In this document: one piece after another, positions 1-5,681 of the stretch
How the letters are laid out: each line of letters opens with the position of its first letter
Position numbering within the stretch: position 1 is the first letter of the stretch
IMG/VR virus record: IMGVR_UViG_3300050343_000061
Span: 1 to 31,350 of that record
DNA length: 31,350 bases
Direction: 5' to 3' (one strand)
Origin: a virus
Notes under the pieces: generated by a model
The model's database searches: none
The model's input: the letters and a program-made list of their open reading frames with translations, nothing else
Told to the model about the DNA's origin: nothing
Program-made: the position numbers and the translations under genes

Positions 1-853
1 GCGTGTCTGCTGCGAACATTGGGTATATAGGTTTGCCATCTTGAATGGTTCCAAGCTGGTTCATTACATAAACATCTATCCAACTTTTTGTCTTACCTTG
101 AATTAAATTGGGGTAATAAGACTTCAACATGTGCTTTGTGTTCTCAGCCTTGGTGTTTGGAACGTAACCCTCTACTTCTCCCTCCTCATTCTTCTTCGCC
201 ACCATCCCAGAGGGCTGCGTATAGAAAGCCCAGTTGTCTGGTTTAACCAGCATCTTAGCTTGCTCACGCGGAATATGATCTGGGATTGGAACCTCTCCAG
301 CCATAATGGGCCACCAATGATCTTCCTCAGGGGCGTTGGTATCGGCAATAACGCCAGTCCAACTAGGACCACCATCACGCATAGAAGGAAACCGCCCAAC
401 ACGCATCGTACAGGCGTCAATAATACTTTTAGGAACCTCTCGCGCCTCGTTAATCCAGATGCCGGTAAGTTCCAAAGATAAGAGTTTCTTAACATCTTCT
501 GGCCTATCAAGAGCAAGGAAGATAACCTCAAGGTCTATGTCTCCCTTTTTAATATGATGAGTGTACGGAACAGACCAAGTAAATCTACCCCAATCGCTTT
601 CGGGAAACCAATCAAGCCAAGTCTTAATAGTAGTAGTTCTTAACTGTGGGTTGGTATTACGAATAATAGCCCAACGACTTTTGCGTATTCCTGATTCTGT
701 TTTCTTTTGAGAAAGTGCGCGGCGAAATACTTCAACACAGCAACCAACAGATTTACCAGAACCAACTGGGCCTCTTACGCCACGAAAGAATGTATCGTCT
801 TTCATAAAAGCCTTGAGTACGTCACCATCTGGTTTGTACTTGAAGTCAGTCAT
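1..853 (-). CDS. terL: Terminase large subunit, N-terminal part (runs off window at base 1)
   Basis: ATPase half of the DNA packaging motor that translocates and cuts phage DNA at the portal. The frame is open from ATG at 853 to base 1. It shows a Walker A motif GPVGSGKS at residues 28-35 and a Walker B-like segment GIWINEARE, plus the IRNTNPQLR stretch common in podovirus terminases. Base 1 is the first base of codon 285. Together with bases 31350-31349 it makes CAT (His), and the frame continues in the C-terminal nuclease half at 31348->30680, giving a protein of about 507 residues. The ATG overlaps the stop of the upstream 66-residue gene (ATGA). Confidence 0.95.
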   Translation of the reverse strand, partial: MTDFKYKPDGDVLKAFMKDDTFFRGVRGPVGSGKSVGCCVEVFRRALSQKKTESGIRKSRWAIIRNTNPQLRTTTIKTWLDWFPESDWGRFTWSVPYTHHIKKGDIDLEVIFLALDRPEDVKKLLSLELTGIWINEAREVPKSIIDACTMRVGRFPSMRDGGPSWTGVIADTNAPEEDHWWPIMAGEVPIPDHIPREQAKMLVKPDNWAFYTQPSGMVAKKNEEGEVEGYVPNTKAENTKHMLKSYYPNLIQGKTKSWIDVYVMNQLGTIQDGKPIYPMFAADT

Positions 854-1050
854 CTAAGCCCCTTGTTGACTCCAAAGCGAATCATGTCTTCCACTACTTC
901 AGGCGCAATGCTTTCAATCAGCTTATCGCACTCAGCATTGGTAACAAAAGACTTGCCATGCTTTTCTTCTATGTAAGCAAAGTGAACCTTGCGAACAATG
1001 CCGCGAAGAAGATCTAGATCTTGCTGCTTAATGGTAGTTATAAAGCTCAC
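850..1050 (-). CDS. Small protein upstream of terL, function unknown
   Basis: 66 residues, starting with GTG that overlaps the stop of the preceding gene (GTGA); its own TGA overlaps the terL ATG. This tight coupling supports it being real. The sequence is helical and charged (QDLDLLRGIVRKVHFAYIEE) with no membrane segment or known catalytic motif. Position between terS-side genes and terL suggests a packaging or head-associated role, but that is inference only. Confidence 0.8.
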   Translation of the reverse strand: MSFITTIKQQDLDLLRGIVRKVHFAYIEEKHGKSFVTNAECDKLIESIAPEVVEDMIRFGVNKGLR

Positions 1051-1214
1051 TTTTTAACAGCCTTCTTCTTGGGCTTAGGTGCGGGTTTTGGATCTGGGCC
1101 TTCGATAAGACGCCGTGAATCCGAAGTGCGAGTCGCGCCAGAATAAGTTGAGCCGCCCAATGTGTGAGTCGGCCCTGTGTAAATCTTATTATCGTTTGCT
1201 GTGTACCAAGCCAT
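1047..1214 (-). CDS. Small basic-tailed phage protein, unknown
   Basis: 55 residues beginning MAWYTANDNKIYTGPTHTLG and ending in a Lys/Pro-rich tail. The N-terminal YTGxTHT pattern looks like a small protein seen in many marine phages near terminase genes; no function is known. ATG overlaps the TAA of the upstream gene and its TGA overlaps the GTG of the downstream one, so it is translationally coupled in the terS-terL run. Confidence 0.75.
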   Translation of the reverse strand: MAWYTANDNKIYTGPTHTLGGSTYSGATRTSDSRRLIEGPDPKPAPKPKKKAVKK

Positions 1215-1451
1215 TAGGTTCTATACTTCCTTACTTTGTTGGCAATAGCTTTCGGTTGAGCCACATGCTGCTTACCTTTTGCCTTACCCTTTCGTTTAGC
1301 TGCGGTTGTAGCTGCATATTCAGAACTAGCTAAGAGCAGCGATAGCCTTACTAGGAAGATAACGCTCACCTGTTTCACTGGACTTCTTGCCAGACTTGGT
1401 GCGCCACTTCTGCTTACCCCAGTTAAGTAATGACTTCTGAGGCGCTTTCAT
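1214..1451 (-). pseudogene. Small basic phage protein interrupted by one frameshift
   Basis: Starts at ATG 1451 (MKAPQKSLLNWGKQKWRTKSG) but meets TAG after KAIAALS near 1331. Shifting one base at about 1333-1336 continues as ASSEYAATTAAKRKG through to a TAA at 1214-1216, which overlaps the next start. Both halves together make about 78 residues and read like one basic phage protein (KWGKQKWRTKSG ... EYAATTAAKR ... VAQPK). One extra base (CTTAGCTAG instead of CTTGCTAG) explains it. Probably a sequencing indel; a real mutation or +1 recoding cannot be excluded. Function unknown. Confidence 0.7.
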
Positions 1452-1855
1452 TAGTTCGTCTTGGGCTTATACAAAGTACGCTTAGAATATTCCTGAGGCA
1501 TCATCATTCTGCCACCAGCGCCCCCGCTCATTGTTCTAGTCTTAATGCGCTTTGTTTTTGTTTCGCCCGTCACTTTATCGCGGGTTTGATTCTTAGGGTT
1601 ATCTTCCATCTTCTCCTTTGAAATATTATTTAAAAGAGTGGTAGCTTTTTTCTTAACGGCTCGCTCATCGTTTGCCAAATCTTTGTTTGTAGCCCTCTGA
1701 GGCCCGTCATCGCTCTGAATAACTACTTCTTTTTTGGGGCTCTTCATTAAAGAATCAATTCTTTTTTGAGCAGAAATTATCGCCTTGCGAAGATATTTAA
1801 TTTTATCTGCCTCTTTGCGAGGCATACTTTCGTTAAATCTATCCATAAGGTTCAT
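1451..1855 (-). CDS. Hypothetical charged phage protein
   Basis: 134 residues, Lys/Glu/Asp-rich, with predicted helices at the N-terminus (MPRKEADKIKYLRKAIISAQKRID pattern, residues about 10-35) and a Gly/Met-rich turn (GGAGGRMMMPQEY) near the C-terminus. Start overlaps the stop of the upstream 56-residue gene (ATGA) and its TAA overlaps the next ATG. I do not recognise a family. Context: a packaging-side small gene cluster. Confidence 0.75.
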   Translation of the reverse strand: MNLMDRFNESMPRKEADKIKYLRKAIISAQKRIDSLMKSPKKEVVIQSDDGPQRATNKDLANDERAVKKKATTLLNNISKEKMEDNPKNQTRDKVTGETKTKRIKTRTMSGGAGGRMMMPQEYSKRTLYKPKTN

Positions 1856-2022
1856 GATCTATATCCTCCACCAGCGGCCTTATACCGCTTTGCTAAGAGT
1901 TGCGCCTTACGTGCCGACCACTTGCCAGCAGCAGTGCCTTGAACATTAGCAGCCTTTATTCTGTTGAACAAAGACTTCCGCATCTTAGGCTTGGTATAAT
2001 TACCAGCAGCATTAACCGCCAT
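1852..2022 (-). CDS. Small conserved phage protein (AGNYTKP...SARKAQLLAKRYKAAGGGY type)
   Basis: 56 residues, basic, starting MAVNAAGNYTKPKMRK and ending with a WSARKAQLLAKRYKAAGGGY pattern. This short protein type recurs near the terminase/portal genes in many phages and prophages of Proteobacteria, but no function is assigned. Starts inside the end of the upstream gene and ends with a TGA overlapping the next ATG. High Lys/Arg content suggests nucleic-acid contact; this is inference. Confidence 0.75.
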   Translation of the reverse strand: MAVNAAGNYTKPKMRKSLFNRIKAANVQGTAAGKWSARKAQLLAKRYKAAGGGYRS

Positions 2023-2275
2023 CTTGTTCCTCGCTTATATTCATTTGACTGCGGAACTTCTCACTAGCAGCGCTCTCTAACTTCTTAACCTTCTTCAAAA
2101 GGTTTTCACGCTTCATACTAGTAACCATCTGCCCATCAGAAGTGCCAAGAAACTCCTTAACCTTGCGGCGCAACTTAGTCACCATAGAGTAATCTTCGGG
2201 CATGCTTTCTAATTGCTTAGAGAGCAACGAATAACGAGCATTTATTTTGTCCCTCGGAGATCCACCCTTAGGCAT
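2012..2275 (-). CDS. Hypothetical coiled, charged phage protein
   Basis: 87 residues, highly charged and probably helical (RYSLLSKQLE..., NLLKKVKKLESAASEKF), with no cysteines. Its ATG touches the stop of the upstream 64-residue gene at 2275 and its 3' end overlaps the next start by 11 bases. No family recognised. Confidence 0.7.
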   Translation of the reverse strand: MPKGGSPRDKINARYSLLSKQLESMPEDYSMVTKLRRKVKEFLGTSDGQMVTSMKRENLLKKVKKLESAASEKFRSQMNISEEQDGG

Positions 2276-2469
2276 TAATAACCCCCTGTGTTAGTGGGCA
2301 TCAGCAAAGAACGAGCCTGATAACCCTTCCGCTTTACATCCTCTAACTCAACAGGCTTGCGATCCTTTTTCCGCTTAACAGCTAAAGAAGGCAAAGGACC
2401 AAACTCAGGCTTCTGCTCCTCATACATTTCATCAGCACTAGGGCCGCTACTTCCAACACCAAAACACAT
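2275..2469 (-). CDS. MCF-starting small phage protein, unknown
   Basis: 64 residues starting MCFGVGSSGPSADEMYEEQ and ending with QARSLLMPTNTGGY. A second protein in this genome (30392-30670) also starts MCF and ends with a basic RRSLF stretch. Small MCF-starting proteins of this kind occur in marine podoviruses. No function known. Stop/start overlaps on both sides support translation. Confidence 0.75.
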   Translation of the reverse strand: MCFGVGSSGPSADEMYEEQKPEFGPLPSLAVKRKKDRKPVELEDVKRKGYQARSLLMPTNTGGY

Positions 2470-2738
2470 CAGCTTTTCTTATGCCTCCTTGCAAAGTTAC
2501 GAGCCGCTTCCACAGAACCAAAGCCCCACTTCTTTAACGCCAAAGCCTTGCGAGTAGGGCGACCCTTCTCATCCTTCATCGGCCCCTTCATGCCAGCAAA
2601 CCGAGCAGCAAAAGAAACACGACGAGGATTCGTACCCTTGGGAACAGGTGCCTTTAAATTAGCCCCCTCAGTCCGCTTAAAATGACGACGACCAGCAGCA
2701 GTTAAACCACCACTAGGACTTTTGTGCTCTTTTCGCAT
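2469..2738 (-). CDS. DUF6321-like small basic protein
   Basis: 89 residues, strongly basic, with the order SPSGGLTAAGRRHFKRTEGANL, then RRVSFAARFAGMKGP..DEKGRPTRKALALKKWGF. This layout matches my memory of the DUF6321 phage family (SPKGGLTAAGRKHF...KGPL.DEKGKPTR.ALQA..WG). Molecular role unknown; the basic, Gly-rich composition would fit nucleic-acid binding. Overlaps the upstream 35-residue ORF by 26 bases and the next gene by one base. Confidence 0.75.
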   Translation of the reverse strand: MRKEHKSPSGGLTAAGRRHFKRTEGANLKAPVPKGTNPRRVSFAARFAGMKGPMKDEKGRPTRKALALKKWGFGSVEAARNFARRHKKS

Positions 2739-2820
2739 AACCCTTGCTCTTCAATAAACTCTTCGCCTTAGCATTAGACTTCTTTGCTGGCGTCTTCTCT
2801 GGCTTCTTAGAATATCTCAT
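2713..2820 (-). CDS. Very small Lys-rich peptide
   Basis: 35 residues, starting MRYSKKPEKTPAKKSNAKAK, with a GAGGTGAG Shine-Dalgarno just upstream of the ATG at 2820. About 40% Lys/Arg. It is the first gene after the noncoding stretch downstream of terS and overlaps the DUF6321-like gene. Short, so only moderately sure; the good ribosome site and position support it. Confidence 0.55.
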   Translation of the reverse strand: MRYSKKPEKTPAKKSNAKAKSLLKSKGYAKRAQKS

Positions 2821-2951
2821 TTCTCACCTCTAGCAGATAAAATATTTTTTGAGAACCTTTTTTAAGAAAAATGTGAACGAGGGACTATTACAGTAACTGA
2901 CTAGCTAGTTTTTCCCCCTACCCCCACTGCCACACCATAGCCAACAACGAA
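2821..2951 (-). other. Noncoding stretch after terS, possible packaging site
   Basis: 131 bases without a gene between terS and the 35-residue gene. It holds a 10-bp palindrome ACTAGCTAGT (around 2899-2908), a C-rich tract (ttttccccctaccccc on plus) and a long A/T tract (2839-2873). Phage cos/pac sites often lie beside terS, so this is a candidate initiation site for packaging; nothing here proves it. Confidence 0.35.
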
Positions 2952-3323
2952 TCACCCTAGATCTATGCTCACCTTGATGTCACCAGCCACCTGTACTTGG
3001 CTTCTATCTATAGGCTTGTAGCCAGCCCTGTCTAATAAATCCTTACTAGCTTCAAGCTGAACATACTCAGACTTAGCGCCCTGTGACAGCCTACGCACTG
3101 TGTTCACAGCTACGGTAGCACTAAGTCCAAACTCCTCATTCATACGCTGCATCATGTACTGCTGCACATGGGCTGTCTTGAGTGCTTTGTAAGCTGAGAC
3201 GTATCCAGACTTGCCTTCAGCGTACCCAGCTTCAATAGCAGCTTTAGCTGCAGGCAGCCCTTTTGATACCATTATATCCACCAGCGCAGCCTGTTTATCA
3301 GTTAACTTCTTAGCAGGAACCAT
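2952..3323 (-). CDS. terS: Terminase small subunit
   Basis: 123 residues. DNA-recognition subunit that binds the packaging site and loads the large terminase. The N-terminal half has the hallmark order KLTDKQAALVDIMVSKGLPAAKAAIEAGY (residues 5-34) of the Terminase_2-type helix-turn-helix, followed by a helical oligomerisation region. It is the first minus-strand gene of the divergent control region. The Shine-Dalgarno AAGAAGGA precedes ATG 3323 and lies inside one arm of an 11-bp inverted repeat (see 3326-3414), so translation may be gated by leader folding. Confidence 0.88.
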   Translation of the reverse strand: MVPAKKLTDKQAALVDIMVSKGLPAAKAAIEAGYAEGKSGYVSAYKALKTAHVQQYMMQRMNEEFGLSATVAVNTVRRLSQGAKSEYVQLEASKDLLDRAGYKPIDRSQVQVAGDIKVSIDLG

Positions 3324-3325
3324 AT

Positions 3326-3414
3326 CAATCCTTCTTCTATGCAGTGACTAACCTATAGCTAACTGCTGTCGTCTGTGTTTGCTAGATGCAGTAAGCTATC
3401 ATTAAGAAGGATTG
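3326..3414 (-). promoter_or_regulatory. Structured terS leader sequestering its Shine-Dalgarno
   Basis: Perfect 11-bp inverted repeat: 3326-3336 against 3404-3414. The proximal arm contains the AAGAAGGA ribosome site of terS. Nested inside is a second stem, 3356-3366 against 3388-3398, 11 bp with one central A-A mismatch. Extra GCAGT (3341-3345) and ACTGC (3362-3366) segments allow alternative pairing. In the terS mRNA the outer stem would hide the ribosome site. Confidence 0.6.
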
Positions 3415-3447
3415 TTTAAACATTAGGGCTTATATCTCATTCACTAG

Positions 3448-3470
3448 CCCCCCTCTCCCTCTCTCCCCCC
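3448..3470 (+). repeat. 23-base homopyrimidine tract
   Basis: Only C and T for 23 bases on the plus strand, between the terS leader and the promoter. Such tracts can form triplex DNA or bind C-rich binding proteins; here it may simply be a low-complexity spacer. Confidence 0.6.
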
Positions 3471-3494
3471 ATTACGACACTATTCCTGCAGTGC

Positions 3495-3524
3495 TTGTCA
3501 ATAGTGACGTTACGTAACTATACT
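3495..3524 (+). promoter_or_regulatory. Candidate sigma70 promoter for the early genes
   Basis: TTGTCA at 3495-3500, an 18-base spacer, and TATACT at 3519-3524, each one mismatch from consensus. The spacer contains the perfect 10-bp palindrome GTTACGTAAC (3509-3518). Transcription would run into the 3639-3821 leader and the gene at 3824. No phage RNA polymerase gene is seen, so a host-type early promoter is expected. On the opposite strand TTGACA (3502-3497) overlaps the same -35, but I find no matching -10. Confidence 0.55.
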
Positions 3525-3540
3525 AATTACCCTACGTCAC
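3504..3540. promoter_or_regulatory. Inverted pair of 15-bp boxes around the -10 (operator)
   Basis: Plus-strand box GTGACGTTACGTAAC (3504-3518) and minus-strand box GTGACGTAGGGTAAT (3540-3526) face each other across the 7-bp centre TATACTA, which holds the -10. Consensus GTGACGTNNSGTAAY. A third copy, GTGACGTAAGGTAAC, is at 4502-4516. A dimeric regulator binding here would cover the -10. Candidate binders are the small HTH proteins of this genome or a host factor. Confidence 0.6.
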
Positions 3541-3638
3541 ACTGCATTTCACTAGTTGACAGACTATAACAACTACCAACAACCAAACAGCTAATAACCT
3601 CTAGTCTCAGCTTGTAGCTCGTTGATAGTACGTCATGG

Positions 3639-3821
3639 GCTAGTTCTCCTGTGTCCCTGCGGCTACCTCGCTTGCCATCCTTCATGTCATCAGCCTGCAA
3701 CAGTTCGCAAGGTACGCTTCGCTTTGCTCCTTGCGAACTGCAAGCGCCGTGGGCGTTTCAGTCTGTGCCATTTGTCTGTCATCGCGAGGGTAGTCCTCGC
3801 GACACACATAGGAGAACTAGC
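3639..3821 (+). promoter_or_regulatory. Large structured leader that pairs with the Shine-Dalgarno of the first early gene
   Basis: Perfect 12-bp outer stem: 3639-3650 with 3810-3821. The right arm contains AGGAG, the ribosome site of the gene at 3824. Inside: a perfect 12-bp hairpin 3701-3712/3729-3740 (16-base loop), a closing helix CGCTTG/CAAGCG (3669-3674/3741-3746), a short CGCC-GTG-GGCG hairpin (3745-3755) and an 8-bp hairpin 3782-3789/3795-3802 (5-base loop). CTACCTCGC (3663-3671) can instead pair with GCGAGGGTAG (3784-3793, one bulge), so two exclusive folds exist. GC content is visibly above the surroundings. Confidence 0.7.
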
Positions 3822-3823
3822 AA

Positions 3824-4240
3824 ATGACTAAGACATTATCAGAACTCGCAAAGCTGAAACTAGAGGTTATCAACTATCATAACCACGACATCTCTAATCC
3901 TGACAACAAAACAGGTGGCAACGTGGTCAACGAACAATTCATTATCTCACTTGCTCGTGATGCTTGCTTTGCATCAGCTAGAGCAGTCAAGTTCAAGTCT
4001 GATTATTACAACGATCTTGTAGCTCAATACGATATAGCTGTTGATAACAACAACATCTCAGAAGCAAGACGTTGTGAGTATATCCTTGAACGTATCCCAC
4101 CAGAAGTAGACGAACTAAAGTATCGTCACAATGCAGACCTTGAGGTTTACAAGGAGCTAACAGGTGGTGAGACTTGGCTCCCTAAAGGTAGCTCTAACGA
4201 GAACTTCAAGGCTAAGAAATTCAAGAAGATAGCAGCGTAA
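3824..4240 (+). CDS. First early protein, unknown
   Basis: 138 residues, soluble, charged and mostly helical, with a Lys-rich C-terminus (FKAKKFKKIAA). ATG 3824 is preceded by AGGAG nine bases upstream, which sits in the right arm of the large leader structure. Being first behind the only good promoter, it is likely an early protein involved in host takeover; I see no domain that says how. Confidence 0.75.
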   Translation: MTKTLSELAKLKLEVINYHNHDISNPDNKTGGNVVNEQFIISLARDACFASARAVKFKSDYYNDLVAQYDIAVDNNNISEARRCEYILERIPPEVDELKYRHNADLEVYKELTGGETWLPKGSSNENFKAKKFKKIAA

Positions 4241-4291
4241 TGCTATCTTTACTACAATAATAAGTTGCTAATGGTGGCAGCTTAATTACCC

Positions 4292-4321
4292 GAGGGGATT
4301 GGTCAGGACACCAGTCCCCTC
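4292..4321 (+). promoter_or_regulatory. 12-bp stem-loop between early genes
   Basis: Stem 4292-4303 with 4310-4321 (12 bp, one G-U), six-base loop CAGGAC. No run of T follows (attcattgc), so it is a weak intrinsic terminator at best. It may be an RNA-processing or stability hairpin, ending 14 bases before the AGGAGG of the next gene. Confidence 0.6.
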
Positions 4322-4346
4322 ATTCATTGCTAACTTAGGAGGCAGC

Positions 4347-4505
4347 ATGCTCAAGACAGTTTGGATTGCGTTCGTTGCATTCTCTTCGCCAGAAGAATGC
4401 GACCGTTACGTCGAGCTTAACTCGGATCTAATTCATGGCGAAATACAATGCGTCATTCACCAGCACGAAGTGCCAGCAGTAAAACCAAAACGAAAACCAA
4501 AGTGA
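4347..4505 (+). CDS. Small early protein with hydrophobic N-terminus
   Basis: 52 residues: hydrophobic start MLKTVWIAFVAF, two cysteines, and a Lys/Pro-rich end. The ATG at 4347 is chosen over upstream in-frame starts because TTAGGAGG lies 5-10 bases before it and the upstream extension falls within the hairpin at 4292-4321. Function unknown. Its TGA overlaps the third copy of the GTGACGT box. Confidence 0.65.
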   Translation: MLKTVWIAFVAFSSPEECDRYVELNSDLIHGEIQCVIHQHEVPAVKPKRKPK

Positions 4506-4516
4506 CGTAAGGTAAC
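4502..4516 (+). promoter_or_regulatory. Third copy of the GTGACGT box
   Basis: GTGACGTAAGGTAAC, identical at 13 of 15 positions to the box at 3504-3518. It overlaps the stop of the 52-residue gene and lies upstream of the gene at 4575. No clear -10 could be assigned, so it may be a second operator or an internal regulatory site. Confidence 0.5.
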
Positions 4517-4537
4517 TAATGACTTTAACTATTGTTA

Positions 4538-4551
4538 CTGCAATAATGCAG
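4538..4551 (+). repeat. CTGCA-N4-TGCAG inverted repeat, copy 1
   Basis: CTGCAATAATGCAG, a 5-bp inverted repeat with a 4-base centre, 23 bases before ATG 4575. Same pattern at 6041-6056 and 7223-7236, each in the gap before an early gene. Confidence 0.6.
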
Positions 4552-4574
4552 GACATAACCTTAGGAGAACTAAT

Positions 4575-4766
4575 ATGAAACTTAATTACATTGACACAGA
4601 TGAGACACCAGTCTCAATTACTTTCGTTGCTGATGAGATCAAAGTAATCAGCAACTTTCTTGAACTGCATAAAGCTCAAGTCGAAAGCTTTAATCGCAGT
4701 GCATTGATGGAAGACATGGCTAATAAATTTGCAGAGATAACTGCAAGATTGATTATGGAGAAATAA
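4575..4766 (+). CDS. Small acidic early protein, unknown
   Basis: 63 residues with a helical C-terminal two-thirds (IKVISNFLELHKAQVESF ... FAEITARLIMEK). ATG 4575 follows AGGAGAAC (4563-4570), the strong ribosome site shared with the genes at 3824, 7269 and 8039. Ends one base before the DUF932 gene start, so the two are probably co-translated. No family recognised. Confidence 0.7.
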   Translation: MKLNYIDTDETPVSITFVADEIKVISNFLELHKAQVESFNRSALMEDMANKFAEITARLIMEK

Positions 4767-4767
4767 G

Positions 4768-5601
4768 ATGAAACATTTTTCAATGAACGACTTTAACTTT
4801 CCTGTTGAACAACAACCAATCCATGACCAGCTTGGCAATATCATTGCCGGTCATCAAGCTGTTGTGCGTACCGACACCGATCAGGTGTTGGGCGTACACG
4901 GATCACGCTACAAGATTGTATCACACGATAATGTAGTCAACTCAATTCTCGACGGAGTAAAGTCAGCAGATCTATCAGACGATTATGATTTAAGCGTCGA
5001 TGTGCTTGAAGACGGTCGCAAGCTAAGAGGTGAGATACTATTTAATGATCTTGCTGTTGAACCAGCAGTCGGTGACTATGTTATGTTCCGAGTTAGCTTC
5101 TTCAATAGCTACGATGCGTCTTGGTCTTTCTCTCAGCAAGCCAATGGCTTACGGCTATGGTGCCTCAATGGTTGCACTACACCTGACACAGTAGCGCGTA
5201 GTAGATACAAGCACACCGCATCTATTAACGTCGAAGGCGCAGCAGCCAAGGTAGTCAATGGCCTTGAGCACTTTCAATCCCGCAAGGATATCTGGCAAAG
5301 CTGGATGCAAACCAAGCTAGAGCAACCACAGATCGAGAACTTCTTTAAGAAGACTGTCTGCAAAGCATTCACACGCCAGCAGTCAGTCACCAAGACCAAC
5401 GAAAAGCAACTAGAAAACTTGCTAAGTATTTGGAATGACGAGCGCAGCAGCCTCGGTTCCAACAAGTGGGCGCTGTACAACTGCCTTACTTACTGGGCTA
5501 CGCACACGCAGGATCTACGCAAGCCTGAGATTGCCAAGTACAATCGTGAGATACAGATTGCCAGCGCAATGAAATCAAAACAATGGACGGAGATGGCATG
5601 A
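4768..5601 (+). CDS. DUF932 family protein
   Basis: 277 residues. The N-terminal half with AVVRTDTDQVLGVHGSRYKIV and the central SFSQQANGLRLWCLNGC block match the DUF932 (phage/plasmid-like, TIGR03299-type) family, found in phages, plasmids and integrative elements. Its biochemical role is unresolved. The length is typical of the short members. It lies in the early operon upstream of the nuclease and recombination genes, consistent with a DNA-metabolism or host-takeover role. The TGA overlaps the next ATG (ATGA). Confidence 0.85.
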   Translation: MKHFSMNDFNFPVEQQPIHDQLGNIIAGHQAVVRTDTDQVLGVHGSRYKIVSHDNVVNSILDGVKSADLSDDYDLSVDVLEDGRKLRGEILFNDLAVEPAVGDYVMFRVSFFNSYDASWSFSQQANGLRLWCLNGCTTPDTVARSRYKHTASINVEGAAAKVVNGLEHFQSRKDIWQSWMQTKLEQPQIENFFKKTVCKAFTRQQSVTKTNEKQLENLLSIWNDERSSLGSNKWALYNCLTYWATHTQDLRKPEIAKYNREIQIASAMKSKQWTEMA

Positions 5602-5681
5602 AGAAACTTTTAGCAGAGTTAGATGAAATGCTCGCAACATTGAAAGGTAAAGTTAAGGAGATGCAAAATGCGAATGAGTAA
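5598..5681 (+). CDS. 27-residue peptide
   Basis: MKKLLAELDEMLATLKGKVK..., a short amphipathic helix, coupled to the DUF932 stop by an ATGA overlap and overlapping the next gene by 14 bases. An AAGGAG inside it (5656-5661) is the ribosome site for the next gene, so it may mainly carry ribosomes through. Real expression is plausible but unproven. Confidence 0.4.
   Translation: MKKLLAELDEMLATLKGKVKEMQNANE

Larger units (their letters stand above)
3324..3823. other. Divergent intergenic control region
   Basis: Five hundred bases with no convincing gene between terS (leftward) and the first early gene (rightward). Contents from left: structured terS leader, a 23-base homopyrimidine tract (3448-3470), a sigma70-like promoter with flanking inverted boxes (3495-3540), an unstructured AC-rich stretch with TTGACA at 3556-3561 but no good -10, then a GC-richer, strongly self-complementary leader (3639-3821) next to the first early gene. 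This is the main regulatory hub of the genome. Confidence 0.8.

Noticed and set aside
1325-1340. CTT AGC TAG as a programmed +1 frameshift site (similar in shape to CUU-AGG-C)
   Set aside because: The third codon base context differs, no stimulatory structure is evident, and the genome has many other indels; a sequencing insertion is simpler.
3622-3831. 69-residue open frame on the plus strand across the structured leader
   Set aside because: Cys-rich, no ribosome site, overlaps the perfect inverted repeats and the real gene start at 3824; looks like a by-product of RNA-structured sequence.
4299-4505. 68-residue version of the small early protein at 4347
   Set aside because: The upstream start codon lies within a 12-bp hairpin and has no ribosome site, whereas ATG 4347 follows TTAGGAGG.
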